From assembly GCA_014904985.1 (NCBI GenBank), contig MU128965.1, positions 99,494-163,493 of the forward strand: DNA of 64,000 nucleotides, written 5' to 3'. Origin of the DNA: Hydnum rufescens UP504 (taxonomy: Eukaryota > Basidiomycota > Agaricomycetes > Cantharellales > Hydnaceae). This document shows positions 21,590 to 32,092 of the stretch, in pieces; the first letter of the stretch is position 1; each line of letters starts with the position of its first letter. Position numbers and translations under genes: made by a program. The notes below the pieces were generated by a model. That model saw nothing but the letters and a program-made list of their open reading frames with translations. It was not told where the DNA came from and did no database searches.

Positions 21590-22383
21590 GTCAGTTAAAT
21601 GGGGACCTAATTAGGTACCACTTTTGGGGCAGGAAATGGTACCTAATAGATCCCCAGACCATACTGCCAAAATTTGGCCATTTTGGCCAATCCGATGGCT
21701 GTGCTAGATTATGTATTTTTATTTATTTTTATTATTTGTTACTATTTATTATTATTATTATACTACATTATTATATACATATTATCCCCCTGGGGTCTGC
21801 CACCACAGGGGGGCATGGTTCCTGTGGGTCATGCACCTGCACATAACCCACCACACCTGCCACAGTGGGTGGGGTTCATATGCCCAGTTGGGGCCAGGTC
21901 CATTTGGGTGCTCCCTCGAGGGAGCTGATCTTCATTCATGGGGGCTTGTTTGCAGTTTTTGTTTGCAGCGCATCATTTGGCAGGTTTGTGGTTGGGGTTT
22001 ATGCAGGTTCTGGTTCAGGATCTAGAGAAGTTAAGAAACATTAGTTCAACAGTAATGCAGCACAAAAGAAAAAGAAACTACCTTCCCCACCTGCTGCAGT
22101 GGGTGTGGGGTACTGGGACCCTGTACTCTGGCTTGTATGTATGGTGGGTTGTTATGGGCCTCCTGCAGTTTTGTTTGTGGGGGTCTTCACAGGTTTTGTT
22201 TGTGGGTTTCTGGTCTGGGGTTCATGCAGCTTCTGGTCCAAGATCTAGAGAAAAATAATAGATTGTTAAAAATTAATGCAGCACAAAAAGAGCAGCTCAT
22301 GCTGCTCTTTTTGCACACAAGAATAAGAAAATAAAAAAACAAACGTGTACTTGTAGTACCACACCACTGCAGTGGTGTGGGAC
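21590..22383. mobile_element. Decayed partial copy of the TIR/hairpin element (left part)
   Basis: Starts CTGGTCAGTTAAATGGGGACCTAATTAGGTACC, matching the left TIR at 10277, followed by the ATT microsatellite, the exon sequence, an intron with the AAAAAGAGCAGC / GCTGCTCTTTTT hairpin (about 22281-22312) and a final palindrome ending at 22383, where a - strand gag relic begins. CpG sites of the 10.3 kb copy are mostly TG or CA here, so this copy is older or more heavily mutated. Confidence 0.75.
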
Positions 22384-23465
22384 CCCATTTCATTCAGTGT
22401 TCCATCAACATTGTAGACTGGGATCGGGCATGCAAGGGGTTGTATGTCTAGACCATTTTCCTTTGCGAAGGTTGGGTCCATGAACATTCCAGTGACTCCG
22501 GAGTCCAGTAGGGCCTTTCCAGCACAGATTGCTCCAGTCCACAGTGATTGGATTTTCACCTTGATCTCCGTGGCTCATCTGGGGTCTTCGGAAAGGAGGT
22601 GGATAGAAGGGGGAGGGTTGTAGACAGGGTCAACCTCAGTTGATATGCTTTCAGATTTGTCACTCTCATCATCGGAGAAAAACATGTCATTTCCAACTCC
22701 GTATGTACAGTTTTCGAGAGAGGAGAATCTGTTGGTCAGGCAGGACGCATCCTTCACTGCTGACCATTGGGAAAATCCTGCAGAGGTGATCCCTGAGCTT
22801 CTGAGGCATTCTTCGGAGCTGGGAATAGTTTCTGTAACTCCTTGTGGATGATTGCTCCAATGTCTTCCATGGCATGGATGAATTGTTGTGGCTTCTGCGG
22901 GTGGGGACAGTCATGAGAGATGTGTCCCAACTCTTGACAGTTATAACACCGTTGTGCCTCTCATTTCCGAGTCGAGTCTACATCCATGGGAGTGAATGAA
23001 GTCGATGAGGAGGGTGTCGGTGCAGGAGGGAGTGTGGTCGGTCTAGGAGTGACGGGTGCTGCTGTCCAGGGTTTCTCCATGGATGTTGGGGGGTTTCTCA
23101 GAGTGTATGGGGTTGTACTGGATGTGGCTTGTCGGAACCGGAGATATAGGTTATCCAGATGCCATGCTGTGTCCTGCCATCCTCCAAGTGTCTCCAGCAG
23201 ATCACTGAGGTGCATTTTTTCCAACAGTCTTTCATTGAGGCCCCACTGATATGCATCAATCAATGCTTCCTCTCCAAATCTGGTTCGTCCTGCCAAGGCA
23301 TCAAAGTGCGTGGTGTATTCCTCTGCGGACATCTTCCCTTGTTTCAGATTCTGGAGTTGGGATTGTGCAGTGAACTCCCAGTCCAGTTCTCTGAAAGTGC
23401 TTTCAAAGGCAACCAGGAACCCTTCAAAGGTCTCATATGGATTGTGGGTTTCCTGTCAGGGTTTG
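22384..23465 (-). pseudogene. Retrotransposon gag with zinc knuckle, plus start of aspartic protease
   Basis: The - strand frame starts near 23460 (ETHNPYETFEGFLVAFESTF) and contains a retrotransposon gag core (FRELDWEFT ... SAEEYTTHFDALAGRT ... LIDAYQWGL), a Pro/Thr-rich linker, and after a TGA a zinc knuckle CYNCQELGHISHDC (CX2CX4HX4C). Further on (22266-22559) is ALLDSGVTGMFMD, the D-S/T-G active-site loop of a retropepsin with Val in place of the usual Ala. It is cut at 22383 by the hairpin-element copy. In-frame stops are TGA and the end is missing, so it is dead. Confidence 0.8.
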
Positions 23466-23469
23466 TCCC

Positions 23470-23535
23470 TTACTCCGGTCCACTCCAGCTTACTCTGGTC
23501 CACTCCAGTCCACTCCGGGTCACTCTGGTCCTTGT
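23470..23535 (+). repeat. ACTCYGGTCC decamer minisatellite
   Basis: About six imperfect copies of ACTCCGGTCC / ACTCCAGTCC adjoining the 5' edge of the gag relic. Confidence 0.6.
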
Positions 23536-23986
23536 CCACCCACCTCCAGTCCAGTTCTCCACTTAGTTCCTTCACCCAAGTCCACTTTGCTTCTGGCTTG
23601 ATTCTGGTTTGACTCTGATCCAACCCTATCTTGGTTTCATTTCCCTTTCATTTCCCATTGCTTCTGGTTTGCCCCCTGGCCGAGTTCCCTTCATTTCCCA
23701 CTTACAGCATGGAACACAATTTCCAGCCATTATTTTCTGGAATCAGGATGTATGAAAGCCCCCAGGCTGTTACATTATTTCTGAGATTGTTACACCAAAT
23801 TCAAGTGGCATTATGTTATGCTTTCATAGATTTCATGGGAGTACAGTAGTGCTGAGGACTCGATTAATGGCTATTCTAGAGCATTGTAATCTGAGGCCAT
23901 GTCATCTCAAGGCATGCCTCTTCTGGAATGGCCAACAACACAAAATTCTTTGTGTTTCATCAATATTTTAACTTGTTCATGCACAT

Positions 23987-25144
23987 TTGCACCCCTGTGG
24001 ACATTTTCCAGTCACTTTCCCAATGCTTTCATATGATGAGCTCCCTCAATATGTAAAGAAATCAGTCCTTCCATCAGGAGACATACTATTCATTGATCTC
24101 CCAAATCATCCTCTCTATGCACCATCAGCCAGTTGGGTTTTTTATACATTTTCTTCTGACCAGCCCAATGTTCTCCTTGACATAGACACAGCAGAATCTG
24201 CTATTCATATTGACTTGCTAATACAATTGATCCCTTCAAGTGAAACCACCATTTGTCACCTTCAAGAGAATTACAACACCTGCCTTGCATCTGGTTGTAA
24301 ATCTCTTGTCTCAAACCAGTGGCCAATGTATCGCTTCCCTCTATGGGTCACTTCATTCATATCTGAGGCAGCAAGACAGGATCCTTGGCGAAAAATGTGG
24401 GGGGTGGTGGCTGTCTGGCTTGACCAGCTTGCCATTCAAAGCAATGAACAGCTAAGCTCCCTTCTTGACAATGTACATGAGTCCATTGCAACACTTGGCT
24501 GGTCAAACATGGTTCCAGGTTCAGAGCATTTAGGAGAGTACCCTGTTGAGGGAAATGAGCTATCCTGCTTGCTTGGGTTCACCTGGCTGTCAGATACAGT
24601 CATTGATTGGGGGGTCTCCCTCATCAATAACCAGTGTTGCAATGGTGTATCAGAGCCCACCACCTTGGTCCTCTTGCTCCAACACCTTCAAGCTATTTCT
24701 TCTCTGTACAATGTCACCCACCCACCAGATGGGATGACCCTCACAACAGATGGCCTATTTTGGATTACCAAACTGGGGTGCATTGAATCTGGGATTGCCA
24801 ATGGCCATCTTTGTCAGATCTTCATTCCCACCTTTGTTAGTGGCAACCATTTCACATTCCTAAAAGTCAACATTGTAAATTGCGTCCTCATGTACTCCAA
24901 CTCACTTGTTCCTCACATGTGACTACCCCAAATTCTAAAGAAAATGATAATCTGGTGGCTTCAATCCATTGTGCCAGAGTCTGTGTGGCATGAGGGATTA
25001 CCTGATTTTGAAGTCCCTGTTCAGGAGGATGGAAATTCTTGTGGTGTTGTAGTGTTGTCTGTCAGGGTGACACTGCTGTCAAAGCCACAAACAGAAAGAG
25101 GAAAGAGATTAATTAACCACATGCTATCGCAGTGGGAATCCTGA
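23987..25144 (+). pseudogene. Ulp1/C48-like cysteine protease, transposon-associated type
   Basis: One frame of about 385 codons runs from ATG 23987 to TGA 25142-25144, broken by one TGA at 24920-24922. C-terminal signatures fit the Ulp1 fold: TWLSDTVIDWGVSLI (start of the domain), GNHFTFLKVNI (His region), MYSNSL where the family usually has Y-x-D-S-L, and VPVQEDGNSCGVV (Gln, Cys). The catalytic Asp appears as Asn (TCC-AAC), as a CpG-to-CpA change would give. Such proteases commonly travel with DNA transposons in mushrooms (KDZ, Mutator-like or Helitron groups); no transposase is seen beside it, so the parent is unknown. The N-terminal 190 residues are unassigned. Confidence 0.65.
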
Positions 25145-25451
25145 GTATACACCACACAACAAGGGACACACAAGTCTTGCACCTATTGCAGTGGGAATCC
25201 TGAGAGATCGAAACTGGTGATCCCCCAACTGTGAAGGGCTATAAATACTATTTCCTGCACACAGCCTCCAGCCTTCCAGAGCCTTCTGCCATCTTCCATA
25301 ACCTTCCGGATCCTCCTAGAATGCTGGCTCCACAGCCCATCAGTCAGCCTCCACAGCCACCATCACTAAGCCTCACTAAGCTGATGCAGCTGTGTTATGA
25401 ATCCTGTGTGCACCTCCACATGGCTATGCCCCAACTTCCATATGTATCCCC

Positions 25452-25829
25452 TTAGCATATGTACTTCCAAGGCAGTGTACACCTGGGTACTCCAAAGGTG
25501 TCCAAAGTGTCAAAGGACTGTAATGATGTGGATGGAGTATGGATTGGGACAGGTGATGTGGATTCAGGGACTGGGGGTAGAGGAGGAGGAGGGGGAGTCT
25601 GGATTGGCAACTCCATGGACTCACATGGGGAACGAGGGAACAACAGGTGTTGACAAGGGTGCCAATGCTGCCACTGGTTGACTACCCAGCCCATAGCCTG
25701 CTGGCCGAGGCCCAATAGAGCAAGGGCAATAATAATAAGAGAAATGCCAATAATGGCAAGGATGACAATAACCCCTGTAGTGAATGGAGGGAGAGAGGAG
25801 ACAAGAGCATTTGAGGAAGTAGGCACCAT
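25452..25829 (-). CDS. Hypothetical small single-pass membrane protein
   Basis: A 125-codon - strand frame from ATG 25829. Residues about 17-45 (TTGVIVILAIIGISLIIIAL and on) form a convincing transmembrane helix, followed by a cytosolic or lumenal Pro-rich tail (PPPPPLPP). The sister copy at 21082-21402 is frame-shifted by an indel. No family recognised. It may be a chance ORF in low-complexity sequence, so confidence is low. Confidence 0.3.
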   Translation of the reverse strand: MVPTSSNALVSSLPPFTTGVIVILAIIGISLIIIALALLGLGQQAMGWVVNQWQHWHPCQHLLFPRSPCESMELPIQTPPPPPLPPVPESTSPVPIHTPSTSLQSFDTLDTFGVPRCTLPWKYIC

Positions 25830-26508
25830 ATGATAGAGTCAATGAAGAATGATACTCTGATGGGTAAGTCCTTAGGCGGAAGCAAATGTCAATTTGATCC
25901 TGACATTGTCCAGCATCACTTCAAGTGCCCTTGGCTTGTCCACATGGTCACATGATCATAGGTTACACCACTGTCTGTGTTGATTCATTTGGAGTACTGA
26001 TTTTAGTCTCAATGATGTAAGTTGCACATTCTCATATTGGTCTAAGATATCTCTGAGCAATGATCAGCCTGGTCAGTTAAATGGGGGACCTAATTAGGTA
26101 CCACTTTTGGGGCAGGAAATGGTACCTAATAGATCCCCCAGACCATACTGCCAAAATTTGGCCATTTTGGCCAATCCATGGCTGTGCTAGATTATGTATT
26201 TATTTATTTATTATTATTTGTTTACTATTTATTATTATTATTATTACTACTATTATTATATACATATTATCCCCCTGGGGTCTGCCACCACAGGGGGGGC
26301 ATGGTTCCTGTGGGTCATGCACCTGCACATACCCACCACACCTGCCACAGTGGGTGGGGTTCATATGCCCCAGTTGGGGCCAGGTCCATTTGGGTGCTCC
26401 CTCGAGGGAGCTGATCTTCATTCATGGGGGCTTGTTTGCAGTTTTTGTTTGCAGCGCATCATTTGGCAGGTTTGTGGTTGGGGGTTTATGCAGGTTCTGG
26501 TTCAGGAT

Positions 26509-26571
26509 CTAGAGAAGTTAAGAAACATTAGTTCAACAGTAATGCAGCACAAAAAGAAAAAGAAAACTTAC
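26509..26571 (-). other. Intron-like unit without the hairpin's second arm
   Basis: On the - strand GTAAGT at 26571, branch GAACTAAT, CTCTAG at 26509; 63 nt. The stem side CTTTTTGTGCTGCATT is present but the GAGCAGC/GCTGCTC core is missing, so the intron survived loss of the hairpin. Confidence 0.55.
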
Positions 26572-26740
26572 CTTCCCCACACCTGCTGCAGTGGGTGTGG
26601 GGTACTGGGACCCTGTACTCTGGCTTGTATGTATGGTGGGTTGTATGGGCCCTCCCTGCAGTTTTTGTTTGTGGGGGGTCATTCACAGGTTTTGTTTGTG
26701 GGTTTCTGGTCTGGGGTTCATGCAGCTTCTGGTCCAAGAT

Positions 26741-26848
26741 CTAGAGAAATAATAATAGATTAGTTAAAAATTAATGCAGCACAAAAAGAGCAGCTCATGC
26801 TGCTCTTTTTGCACCACAAGAATAAGAAAATAAAAAAACAAAACTTAC
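26741..26848 (-). other. Intron-like unit with intact hairpin in the decayed copy
   Basis: GTAAGT at 26848, branch TTTAACTAAT, TCTCTAG at 26741; 108 nt. Stem GCAAAAAGAGCAGC / GCTGCTCTTTTTG is fully preserved although the surrounding exon has lost its CpGs. Confidence 0.65.
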
Positions 26849-26873
26849 TTGTAGTACCACACCCACTGCAGTG

Positions 26874-27455
26874 GTGTGGAAGATAAAAACATCCAGTATC
26901 AGAAAATGTGAAATCATGCCACTCCCAGCCTTTGGATGATCACATGACCAATTATGAAATTAATTACAGCTACATGCAGAAACCAAATTCATTCTATAGC
27001 TCCATCAGTTTTAATCATAGAGGTACACCCATATAACTCTTGGAAAGCCATGATTCACACCTCTCGAATGGTACCAAACACAAGTTGAACGGACAAAAAC
27101 TGCACTCTCCAGACCAATATTACTACCAAAATCTGGAATTTCCAGTAAAAAACAAATTTCTCCATCAGTTTGCATTCAATCCTCTCAGAACAACTGTGCC
27201 TGGAAAGATATACAAAATCCGCATCCAACGGTACTGAGAACATGAAGAATAGATCAACACTGAACTCTACAGAACAATATTACTATCAGAGTCAACACCC
27301 ATCAGTATTTTACAAATTTCTCCATCAGTTCACATCTGATCTGCTCAGAACCACCACACCCAAAAAGCTGTTGAAAATCTGCATCGAATGATACCAAGAA
27401 TGTCTATTATGGATGCAAACTGCTGTTTCTGCATTGCATTGCATCCCATGCACTT
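26874..27455 (+). repeat. R1 dispersed repeat, complete copy (about 580 bp)
   Basis: From TGTGGAAGATAAAAACATCC to CCCATGCACTTGTC. It has no coding capacity and internal near-repeats (CAATATTACTAYCA..., CCATCAGTTYRCAT...). Other copies: 20285 (start only) and 28658-31142 (interrupted). It is inserted in or against a gypsy RT gene. The nature of the parent element is unknown. Confidence 0.7.
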
Positions 27456-28657
27456 GTCATCTATGTACACCAGTGAGAATATCCACAGGAAGGGGGTGAG
27501 GATAGATTGCATCATCCTCTGGAGGGTTGAGGGGCCATTCCTAAGACCGAAGGGCATCTGTTTGAACTGCCAGAGTCCTCTATGAGAGCGGAAGGCCATA
27601 TTTTCTTTATCCTTGTCATGCATCTTCATCTGGTGGAATCTGGCAAGGGTGTTGAGAGTGGATAGGACTTGTGATCCAGATAGGGCTTGTAGGATTTCTG
27701 TTTGCCATGGGATAGGGAATTCGTCTGGTATAGTCATCACATTGAGCTTCCTGTAGTCCATGCAGAATCTAGGCTTCCTGTTGCAGTATGCTATCACTAC
27801 TGGTGTGGCCCAGGGGCTCTTTGAGGGTTCCATGACTTCTTGGCAGATCCACTTGTCCATTTGTTCATTGATTACCTGCTGTTTTGCCAGCGAGGCTCTG
27901 TACATGGGCATGGAAACTGGGTGAGCCTCTTCCTTCATGCAGATTTTGGCGATTGTCTGTAGGGTTCCCAGGTGGTCATCAAATGCGAAGGCTTGGAGAT
28001 GCTTACATATGAGAGCCAGGGTCTTTGTTTTGATTTCTGGAGGAGCATCTGGAGTTATATTGATAAGCTCCTCTAGCTTTTTTGAATCATATATCATGGG
28101 ATCTGTGCAGGCTCAGATCTTGGGGCCCCAAAGCTCGTCTGGACCATCTGGCTCAGGGGGAATCTCTGACATGTGTGACTTCATTAACACCTGATCTGCT
28201 AAGTCCTTGTCTCCCAATGATCCTCAGGCAATCTTTTGTACTACCTGTGCGTAGGCTCATAAGTGCAGGGTTTGCTCCTTGTCTGTGGCTCTGTCAAAGT
28301 ATTGCTCTGGGTCATGCAGGACACCCAGCATGTCACCCTTCTGAATCCATTCTGCTGAAGGGGACATGTTGGCCACTGCCACTACCAGCCCTTCCACTTT
28401 GATCAGTGCTGAGGGGGCTGCTAGGAAGCATCCATTGCTAGTGGGGAGGATCACTCTCTCCATGAACCACTTGCTGCAACCCAATACTGGGCCCTTCATG
28501 GGAACCCTGGTGACCCATCCAGGGTGGATCCTCACATCTGTAGCCACTTGTAACAGGCACAGTGTGGGGCCAATATGTTCTTGGATGCTGCTGGGGTTCC
28601 TAGAGGCAGCCAGGTATGTGGCACAGTTCCTAATCTCTGGAGGATAGTGAGGGCAGT
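27456..28657 (-). pseudogene. Ty3/gypsy reverse transcriptase, truncated
   Basis: On the - strand one frame from about 28640 to 27456 with three TGA stops only. It shows the pre-RT region (GWVTRVPMKGPVLG), then RT motifs: VMEPSKSPWATPVVI, FCMDYRKLN, IPDEFPIP, QMPFGLRNGPSTLQRMM and VYIDD. The sequence is cut right after YIDD by the R1 repeat at 27455, losing the RT thumb, RNase H and integrase. This belongs to the same order of elements as the gag-protease relic at 32-36 kb and could be its displaced 3' part, since both are - strand and in order. Confidence 0.85.
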
Positions 28658-28973
28658 GTGGAAGATAAAAGCATCCAGTATCAGAAAATGTGAAATCACA
28701 CCACTCCCAGCCTTTGGATGATCACATGACCAACTATGAAATTAATTATGGCTACACACAGAAATCGAATTCATTCTATAACTCTGTCAGTTTTGATTGG
28801 AGAGGTACGCCCATATAATGCTTAGAAAGCTACAATTCACACCTTTTGAACAGTACCAAACACAAGTTGAATGGACCAAAACTGCACTCTCCAGACCAAT
28901 TTTACGATCAAAATCTGGAATTTCCAGTAAAAAATGAATTTCTCCATCAGTTTGCATTCAATCCTCTCAGAAC

Positions 28974-29646
28974 TATGGATGCTGTGGTTCAGGTTTAAAC
29001 CTGTGGAACCTGAGTTTAAACCTGAACCTGACCCAGGTCAGGTTCCATTGGGTCAGGTTTCATTTCATTTTCTTCAGGTCAGGGTCAGGTTTTGCCCTTG
29101 CCCTGAATCCAAAAACTGGTCTGAAACCAGGTTTAAACCTGAACCTGAAAGGTAAGGTGTAGGTTCCATTCCATGTAAATTCACCACTATTCTGGCACCA
29201 AATCTGGCAATTTACACATGTGACTATAGTTCTGGAGTCAGAAGTCACATGACTTGGCCATCAAATGAGGTAATTGGTGCAGGTCACAAGTCACATGACA
29301 GAATGTAGTGACTAAATACCATCTCCAGAAGATGTGTGAGCAGTAAATTGAAGTGAAAGGGGCTAGGAAGGAGATGTGGATCTAAAGCAGGATGTAAAGG
29401 GAGTGGCAGAGGCAGAGACTTGAGCAGAGGGTGTAGATATTCTATAGTACCCCCTGAAAATGTTGGCTTCCCTCATACCTCAGGTTTGAGGTTTAAACCA
29501 GGTTTAAACCAGAACCTGACCTGAATGAGACTGAACCTCAGGTCAGGTTCAGGTTTTGCCCTCATGGGTGATTTTGGAACCTGGTCAGGTTTAGGTTTTG
29601 CCCAAATTGGGCAAAACCTGACCAAAACCTGACTGTGGCAACCATA
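28974..29646. mobile_element. hAT-like MITE with 8 bp target-site duplication
   Basis: Inverted ends TATGGATGCTGTGGTTCAGG and (reverse complement of the right end) TATGGTTGCCACAGTCAGG. Exact 8 bp direct repeat CTCAGAAC at 28966-28973 and 29647-29654. The interior near both ends is packed with GGTTTAAACCTG and AACCTGACC palindromic sub-repeats. An 8 bp duplication is typical of hAT elements. No ORF, so non-autonomous (673 bp). Confidence 0.75.
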
Positions 29647-29660
29647 CTCAGAACAACCGC

Positions 29661-30879
29661 TGTAAGCAGGATGGTTATGAAACCAATCCAACTACTGTCC
29701 ACGTCGTTGAGGAGAGGACAAATGAAGGGAGCCACGGGGACAATTCGAATATTCAGGTCCGGGAGAATGAAGGTCTTTTAGGATAATAGAAAATCCCAAT
29801 GAACAGTGATTGCTCAAAGGAATAGATCAGTGTCACAAAGTAAAAATGTCAAGGCCACACCCTGAAGTTGTCCTCTTGACTATTCAGTCTAAATGTGGCT
29901 GTACAAAGTCTTGACAAGTGGGAAATCTCCTCCAGACAGCGGCAATACTTCAGTGCCTCAGACTGTGATAAGGGGAAAAACCAACTATTTACATGCCCCC
30001 TCCCCTTTATATACATTCCAGACCACAATTCAAAATTCCGGAAGAAAAGCGGAGATAAGGGAAGCATAATGAAAAAGAAATGAAGTCAAAAGCTTCAAAA
30101 CTGGTGGAGATATTCAAGAATCAAGTGAAAAAGAGACAAAAAAACACTTTACAAGGCATTACTCCCTTGAAACTGGATAGATTCCCTTAAGGAAAGGTGG
30201 AATAGGTCGCCCTGAGTGCCCTTTGCATTGGAATTAAGAGGGCCGGAACCAATTTGTCATTTGTGTTGGTGGAGCAAGGGGGGAGTCATGAGGAAGGGGT
30301 TGTCTTGTGAAAAATGGAGTTCGCGTCCGTTCGTTTTGCCCTTGGTACCGTTCGATGCGCATTTTTAACAGCTTTCAGGGCGTGGTACTCGCGAATGAAT
30401 CCGATAAGAATTGGCTTTGAAAATAGAGAAATACTCCTTCAGAGTATAAATCATGGAGAGATATTGTTACAGGGACCGCATTTTTGATCCGTTCGTTTCG
30501 TGTTTGGTACCGTTCGATAGGTACGATTCGTATCTTTCTGGGCGCGGTCGTTCCGAGTCGATCCGATCAAAATTGACGGAGAAATTCGAAAAATACTCCT
30601 TGAGAGTAGCATAATCCCTTTTTTGAATCATGTGATGGGTCCGCAGGTCCAGAACGAAGGCCAGGCACAGTCCACGTCATTACATAATCACAATTCTTTG
30701 CCCTTAAGGCAAAGGAACGACGTGGAATGGTGGGTTTCAGACGTGTAGAATTTGGATTGTTTCTCCAGTGAATGAACAATGTGAAAATTAAGGATCAGAT
30801 GGACGATCAATTCGTTTGTTTGGTTGGAAAATTGGCCTTGGATAGGGTTTCTATGGTGTAGGGATTTATCCCTCCAACA
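29661..30879 (+). repeat. Solo LTR (about 1.2 kb)
   Basis: Starts TGTAAGCAGGATGG and ends CCCTCCAACA, flanked by CCGC (29657-29660 and 30880-30883), or ACCGC if the last A is counted in the duplication. TATA-like TTTATATACATTCC near 30004. A second, truncated copy lies at about 53095-54415. No internal retroelement genes follow, so this is a recombined solo LTR within R1. Confidence 0.7.
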
Positions 30880-31142
30880 CCGCTCCTGGAAAGATATAAA
30901 AAATCCACATCCAATGGTACTGAGCACATGAAGAACAGATCAAAACTGAACTTTACAGAATGATATTACTATCAGAATCAACACCCATTAGTATTTATGA
31001 ATTTGTCCATCAGTTTGCATCGGATCTGCTCAGAACTACCATGCCCAGAAATCTGTTAAAAATCTGCATTGAATGATACCAAGAGCATCTATTAAGGATG
31101 CAAACTGCTGTTTCTGCATTGAATCCCATCCCATGCACTTGT

Positions 31143-31918
31143 CCCCATTATCAACCAGCAACATAACCCCTTAACCATTGGACTATGCTCAAATTAATCT
31201 CCAAAACCCAGAGATATCCTTTCATTTCACCTCCCAGAATGCTCCACATGGTCAGTGACCTCATGCTCCAAGCATTCCACATGCTCAGCAAATTGGTGAC
31301 ATCACCCCTTCTATGATTTCTTTTGTTCTCTTATGCATGACTCACCTATGACACATCTATGACATCACCCTTCCATGATTTCTTTTGTTCTCTTTATGCA
31401 TGACTCACCTATGACTCATATCTTCACTTTTCTTTTGTTCTCACCTATGACTCACATATGACTCACCCATGAGGGAGTCATTTTCTTTAAACACAGCCAC
31501 CTCCAGAAAGGTATAAAAGCTGGTAGATTTCCTGTATCCCCCCATCATCTCCTCTCTGGAAATCATCACTGTCAACCACTGTCAACTTTTCTGCTTGCCT
31601 CTAAAGAACAGTCTATCTATAAGCCATCTGGAGCTAAGTCATCTTCAAGGCTGTTGAGACAAAGCCACTGGTAGCCCTCTACACAAATCACTAAAGCCAA
31701 GGATAGTTGCAGGACCTAAGGTTAGAGTTGCTGGACATCCAAGGAAAAGTAAGCATAATGAAATACAAATCAGGTTTTGAAGAAAGAAGGAAGAAAGACA
31801 CTAACAAGACTAACCAAGCACTGACCAGTCTGTAGCCCACAGATATCCACATTTTGACCAGGAGAACATAAACAAGAATACACAAATATCAGTAAACAAA
31901 CCAGTGCAACATGAACAA
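31143..31918. other. Non-coding stretch with a TATA-like promoter
   Basis: No gene seen. GGTATAAAAGC at 31510-31520 followed by a CT-rich region resembles an LTR or gene promoter on the + strand, but no coding sequence follows. Repeated TATGACTCACC / TTCTTTTGTTCTC motifs occur at 31310-31460. Confidence 0.4.
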
Positions 31919-32070
31919 TGTATAAGCCTTTCCACAAGCATCCCCTACATATAAGCCTTTCCATAAGCATCCCACACAATGTATAAGCCTTTCCATAAGC
32001 ATCCCACATGATGTATAAGCCTTTCCATAAGCATCCCACACAATGTATACACCTTCCTACAAGCATCCCC
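31919..32070 (+). repeat. About 32 bp minisatellite
   Basis: Five copies of TATAAGCCTTTCCATAAGCA TCCCACACAATG with small variations. Confidence 0.8.
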
Positions 32071-32092
32071 TATGATATATCATTGACTACAG

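Larger units (their letters stand above)
20428..22383 (+). repeat. Copy 1 of a near-identical 2 kb duplication
   Basis: From CTCACTTGTTCCTCACATGT to the palindrome at 22358-22383 this block repeats 24900-26877 almost base for base. Most differences are 1 nt insertions or deletions (for example GAGGATACC versus GAGGGATTACC). The block holds the tail of an Ulp1-like gene, a small ORF region and a decayed copy of the TIR element's left part. Confidence 0.85.
24900..26877 (+). repeat. Copy 2 of the near-identical 2 kb duplication
   Basis: Homologous to 20428-22383. Here the left edge is continuous with the complete Ulp1-like gene, so this copy is probably the original arrangement. The right edge abuts an R1 repeat instead of a gag relic. 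Confidence 0.85.
26069..26877. mobile_element. Decayed partial copy of the TIR/hairpin element (left part), second
   Basis: Same structure as 21590-22383: left TIR (GGTCAGTTAAATGGGGGACC), ATT microsatellite (26198-26268), exon blocks, two intron-like units and a truncated palindrome (26857-26877). CpG is depleted relative to the 10.3 kb copy. Confidence 0.75.
28658..31142 (+). repeat. R1 dispersed repeat split by two nested insertions
   Basis: 28658-28973 matches the first part and 30884-31142 the last part of the 26874 copy. Between them lie a MITE (28974-29646) and an LTR (29661-30879), each flanked by direct duplications of R1 sequence, which proves the order R1 first, then the insertions. 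Confidence 0.8.
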
